64,000 bases of DNA from Immundisolibacter sp. (GTDB lineage: Bacteria; Pseudomonadota; Gammaproteobacteria; Immundisolibacterales; Immundisolibacteraceae): positions 372,001 to 436,000 of the forward strand of contig NZ_JACIZD010000001.1 in NCBI RefSeq assembly GCF_014359565.1, given 5' to 3'. The position numbers and the translations under genes were made by a program. The notes beneath the pieces are model-generated. The model searched no databases. It was given only the letters and a program-made list of their open reading frames with translations, and was not told the DNA's origin. Shown here piece after piece: positions 61,940 through 64,000 of this stretch. Numbering within the stretch: position 1 is the stretch's first letter; every line of letters starts with the position of its first letter.

Positions 61940-63616
61940 ATGAACCACGACCTTCTGATCCGCGGCGGCAGCGTCGTCGACGGCACCGGCGCCCCGGCCC
62001 GGGCCGCCGATGTGGCCATCCAGGGCGATCGCATCGTCGCCGTTGGCAGCGAACTAGGCGGCGCGCGCGAGACGCTCGACGCCTGCGGCCTGGTGGTGTC
62101 GCCGGGCTTCATCGACCCGCACACGCATTACGACGCGCAGTGGTGCTGGGATCCGCTGCTGACCAGCAGCGCCTGGCACGGCGTGACCTCGGTGGTGATG
62201 GGCAACTGTGGGGTCGGCATCGCGCCGTGCCGGCCGGCGGCGCGCGAGATGGCGATGATGGACCTGGTCAACGTGGAGGCCATGCCGGCCGAGGTGCTGC
62301 GCAGTGGCATCCGCTGGCAGTGGGAAACCTTTCCGCAGTTCATGGACGCCGTAACCGGCGGCGGCATCGGCCTGAACGCCGGCTTTCTGCTGCCGCTGGC
62401 GGCGCTGCGCCATTACGTAATGGGCGAGCAGTCCGGCGAGCGCGGCGCCAATCCGGCCGAGATCGCGCAGATGGCCGATCACCTGCGCGCCGCCATGGAT
62501 GCCGGGGCGCTGGGCTTCAGCACCACCGTGCTGGCGCAGCACATCGGCCACGGCGGCAAGCCGCTGGCCGCCCGCCTGGCCAGCCGCGATGAGTTGAAAG
62601 CCCTTTGCAACGTGCTGCGCGATCTTCGCCGCGGCACCATCCAGATCGCCATGGGCGGCGTCGGCGGCGCGTTGAGCGCCGAGCAGCAGGACCTGCTGCA
62701 CTTCTTGCTGGACGAAAGCCGGCGCCCGCTGACCTGGACCTTCCTGTTGGTGCCGGTCGGCAATCCCGAGCGCGCCCTGCAGACACTGGAGGAAACCGAC
62801 TGGCTGACGCGCATGGGCGCCGTGCCGCAGGTGTCATGCCGGCCGTTCCTGACGCAGCTGGAAATGACCAATCCGTTCATCTTTGCCGACCGCAAGACCT
62901 TCGCGCCGCTGTTCAACACCGACAACGCCCGGCTGGCCGCGGCCTACCGCGACCGCCATTTCCGCGACACGCTGCGCGCCGAACTGGCGCAGCCGGGAGC
63001 GTTTTCCAGCGACTGGACGCGGCTCGAACTGCAACAGGTCAACGATCCGGCGCTCGGCGGCCTGGTCGGCCGCACGGTGGCCGACATCGCCGCCGAGCGC
63101 GGCGCCGACGGCCTCGACACGTTCCTGGACATCGCGCTCGAGGACGGTCTGGGCGCGCGCTTTCTGTACACGATCTCGAACATCGATCTGGACGTGGTGG
63201 CCAGAATCATCAATGACCCGCGCACGCTGATCGGCGCTTCCGACGGCGGCGCGCATGTGGACCAGATTTGCGACGTCGGCTACGCCACCTGGCTGCTGGG
63301 CACCTGGGTGCGCGAGCGCAAGGCCATGAGCCTGGAGTACGCCGTGCAGCGCCTGACCGGCGACCCGGCACGGGTGTTCGGCATCGCCGACCGGGGGCGT
63401 ATCGCGGCCGGCCTGAAGGCGGACATCGCCGTGTTCGACCCGGCCACGGTCGGCTCGGATCGTCTGGCGCGGGCGGTGTTCGACCTGCCCGGCGGGCGGC
63501 GGCGGCTGGTGTCGGACGCGCGCGGCATCGCCGCCACGGTCATCAACGGCCAGCTGCTGATGCGCGCCGGCGATGTCAGCGCCAGCCGCGCCGGCGCGCA
63601 CATGCAGGCGGCCTGA
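61940..63616 (+). CDS. N-acyl-D-amino-acid deacylase-like amidohydrolase
   Basis: This 558-residue metal-dependent amidohydrolase has the metal motif HTHYD (His61, His63) after the strand VVSPGFIDP. The block GVTSVVMGNCGVG carries the Cys typical of D-aminoacylases. The late Asp is in GASDGGAHVDQ, which supplies the catalytic acid of the superfamily. GAGGAGA precedes the ATG. It could remove N-acyl groups from D-amino acids or act on a related amide. The sodium:glutamate symporter gene starts four bases after its stop, so uptake and hydrolysis may be linked. Confidence 0.9.
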   Translation: MNHDLLIRGGSVVDGTGAPARAADVAIQGDRIVAVGSELGGARETLDACGLVVSPGFIDPHTHYDAQWCWDPLLTSSAWHGVTSVVMGNCGVGIAPCRPAAREMAMMDLVNVEAMPAEVLRSGIRWQWETFPQFMDAVTGGGIGLNAGFLLPLAALRHYVMGEQSGERGANPAEIAQMADHLRAAMDAGALGFSTTVLAQHIGHGGKPLAARLASRDELKALCNVLRDLRRGTIQIAMGGVGGALSAEQQDLLHFLLDESRRPLTWTFLLVPVGNPERALQTLEETDWLTRMGAVPQVSCRPFLTQLEMTNPFIFADRKTFAPLFNTDNARLAAAYRDRHFRDTLRAELAQPGAFSSDWTRLELQQVNDPALGGLVGRTVADIAAERGADGLDTFLDIALEDGLGARFLYTISNIDLDVVARIINDPRTLIGASDGGAHVDQICDVGYATWLLGTWVRERKAMSLEYAVQRLTGDPARVFGIADRGRIAAGLKADIAVFDPATVGSDRLARAVFDLPGGRRRLVSDARGIAATVINGQLLMRAGDVSASRAGAHMQAA

Positions 63617-63619
63617 GGC

Positions 63620-64000
63620 TTGTTTGCCCTTGGCATGATCGAGACGCTGGCGCTGGCGGCGCTGGCAGTGGCGGTCGGCCAGGGGCTGCGGCGCTGGGTG
63701 CCGGTGCTGGCGCGCTACGACCTGCCGGCGCCGGTGCTGGGCGGGCTACTGGTGGCGGTCATGGTCAGCCTGCTGCGCCGGGACGGGCAGGATCTGGTGC
63801 GCTTCGACACCACGCTGCAGGCTCCGCTGATGATCGCCTTTTTCACCACCATCGGCTTTGGCGCCAGCCTGCGCCTGTTGCGAGTGGGCGGCGTGCAGGT
63901 GGCGTGGTTCCTGGCCATCGCCACCGTCGCCGCGCTGCTGCAGAACCTGCTCGGGGCGAGCCTGGCGCTGGCGATGGGCCTGCCGCCGCTGCTGGGCGTG
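63620..64000 (+). CDS. gltS: GltS-type sodium:glutamate symporter (3' end outside window)
   Basis: The visible 127 residues match the start of GltS: FALGMIETLALAALAVAVG, PAPVLGGLLVA, and APLMIAFFTTIGFGASLRLL, with hydrophobic helices between. The TTG at 63620 aligns with the family N-terminus; the ATG at 63635 is the alternative. It follows the amidohydrolase by three bases and is probably cotranscribed, which suggests import of the amidohydrolase substrate or product. Confidence 0.85.
   Translation, partial: MFALGMIETLALAALAVAVGQGLRRWVPVLARYDLPAPVLGGLLVAVMVSLLRRDGQDLVRFDTTLQAPLMIAFFTTIGFGASLRLLRVGGVQVAWFLAIATVAALLQNLLGASLALAMGLPPLLGV

Noticed and set aside
1-64000. CRISPR arrays, rRNA genes or an intact insertion sequence
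   Set aside because: No regularly spaced repeats or rRNA-like sequence were seen, and the only transposase trace is the C-terminal IS630 piece without terminal repeats.

Overview
The window is about 64 kb of high-GC DNA with dense, mostly intact genes, many ATGA/GTGA stop-start overlaps and good Shine-Dalgarno sites. Gene content (SixA, LptM-lysA, the PA2778/PA2779 pair, PA0069-type radical SAM, bufferin genes, ModE/Mop, OprO/P-type porins) points to a gammaproteobacterium. The number of aromatic-degradation genes suggests a hydrocarbon or PAH degrader; an Immundisolibacter-like lineage would fit, but that is only an impression.

Layout. 1-3901: an aromatic meta-cleavage set (extradiol dioxygenase and C-C hydrolase) divergent from an acyl-CoA synthetase. 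3862-13941: housekeeping and envelope genes, including a bufferin (copper-binding peptide) operon behind a possible ECF promoter, tRNA-Met, lptM-lysA, a porin with a Fur-like site, sixA, ppx and a stand-alone ModE-type DNA-binding domain. 14169-17773: an AsmA protein and an aldehyde dehydrogenase whose promoter carries a ModE-type box. 18104-22911: modE, porin and modABC for molybdate. 22920-32107: a sigma-54 activator divergent from a molbindin gene, then a DUF2292-porin-sulfate ABC transporter operon. I find a -24/-12 promoter in front of both the molbindin gene and the sulfate operon, so one activator may link molybdate and sulfate uptake.

32139-34821: tRNA maintenance and small-metabolite genes on the minus strand. 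34822-37760: a decayed type I restriction-modification locus (N-terminal and internal pieces of HsdM, N- and C-terminal pieces of HsdR) around an intact three-gene operon of a probable dual-OB protein and two DUF488 proteins. 37761-43254: a Mg2+ P-type ATPase, a UPF0104 membrane protein, and a PhoX-like protein behind a Pho box.

43374-50195: a XylR/DmpR-type activator divergent from two Rieske dioxygenase alpha/beta pairs and an AlkB/XylM-type membrane hydroxylase, with a clear -24/-12 promoter. Downstream (50196-52107) is a scarred region with a tRNA-3'-like piece, two fragments of a second hydroxylase copy and a PEP-CTERM gene between them. 52108-56537: a membrane protein, a GNAT-nitrilase fusion, an IS630 remnant, an Mrr-type endonuclease and a DsbA-family protein. 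56714-61710: a DNA phosphorothioation-type cluster (dndC, small protein, dndD, DndE-HerA fusion) that looks less GC-rich than its surroundings and lacks dndA and dndB. The window closes with an N-acyl-D-amino-acid deacylase-like amidohydrolase and the start of a glutamate:sodium symporter.
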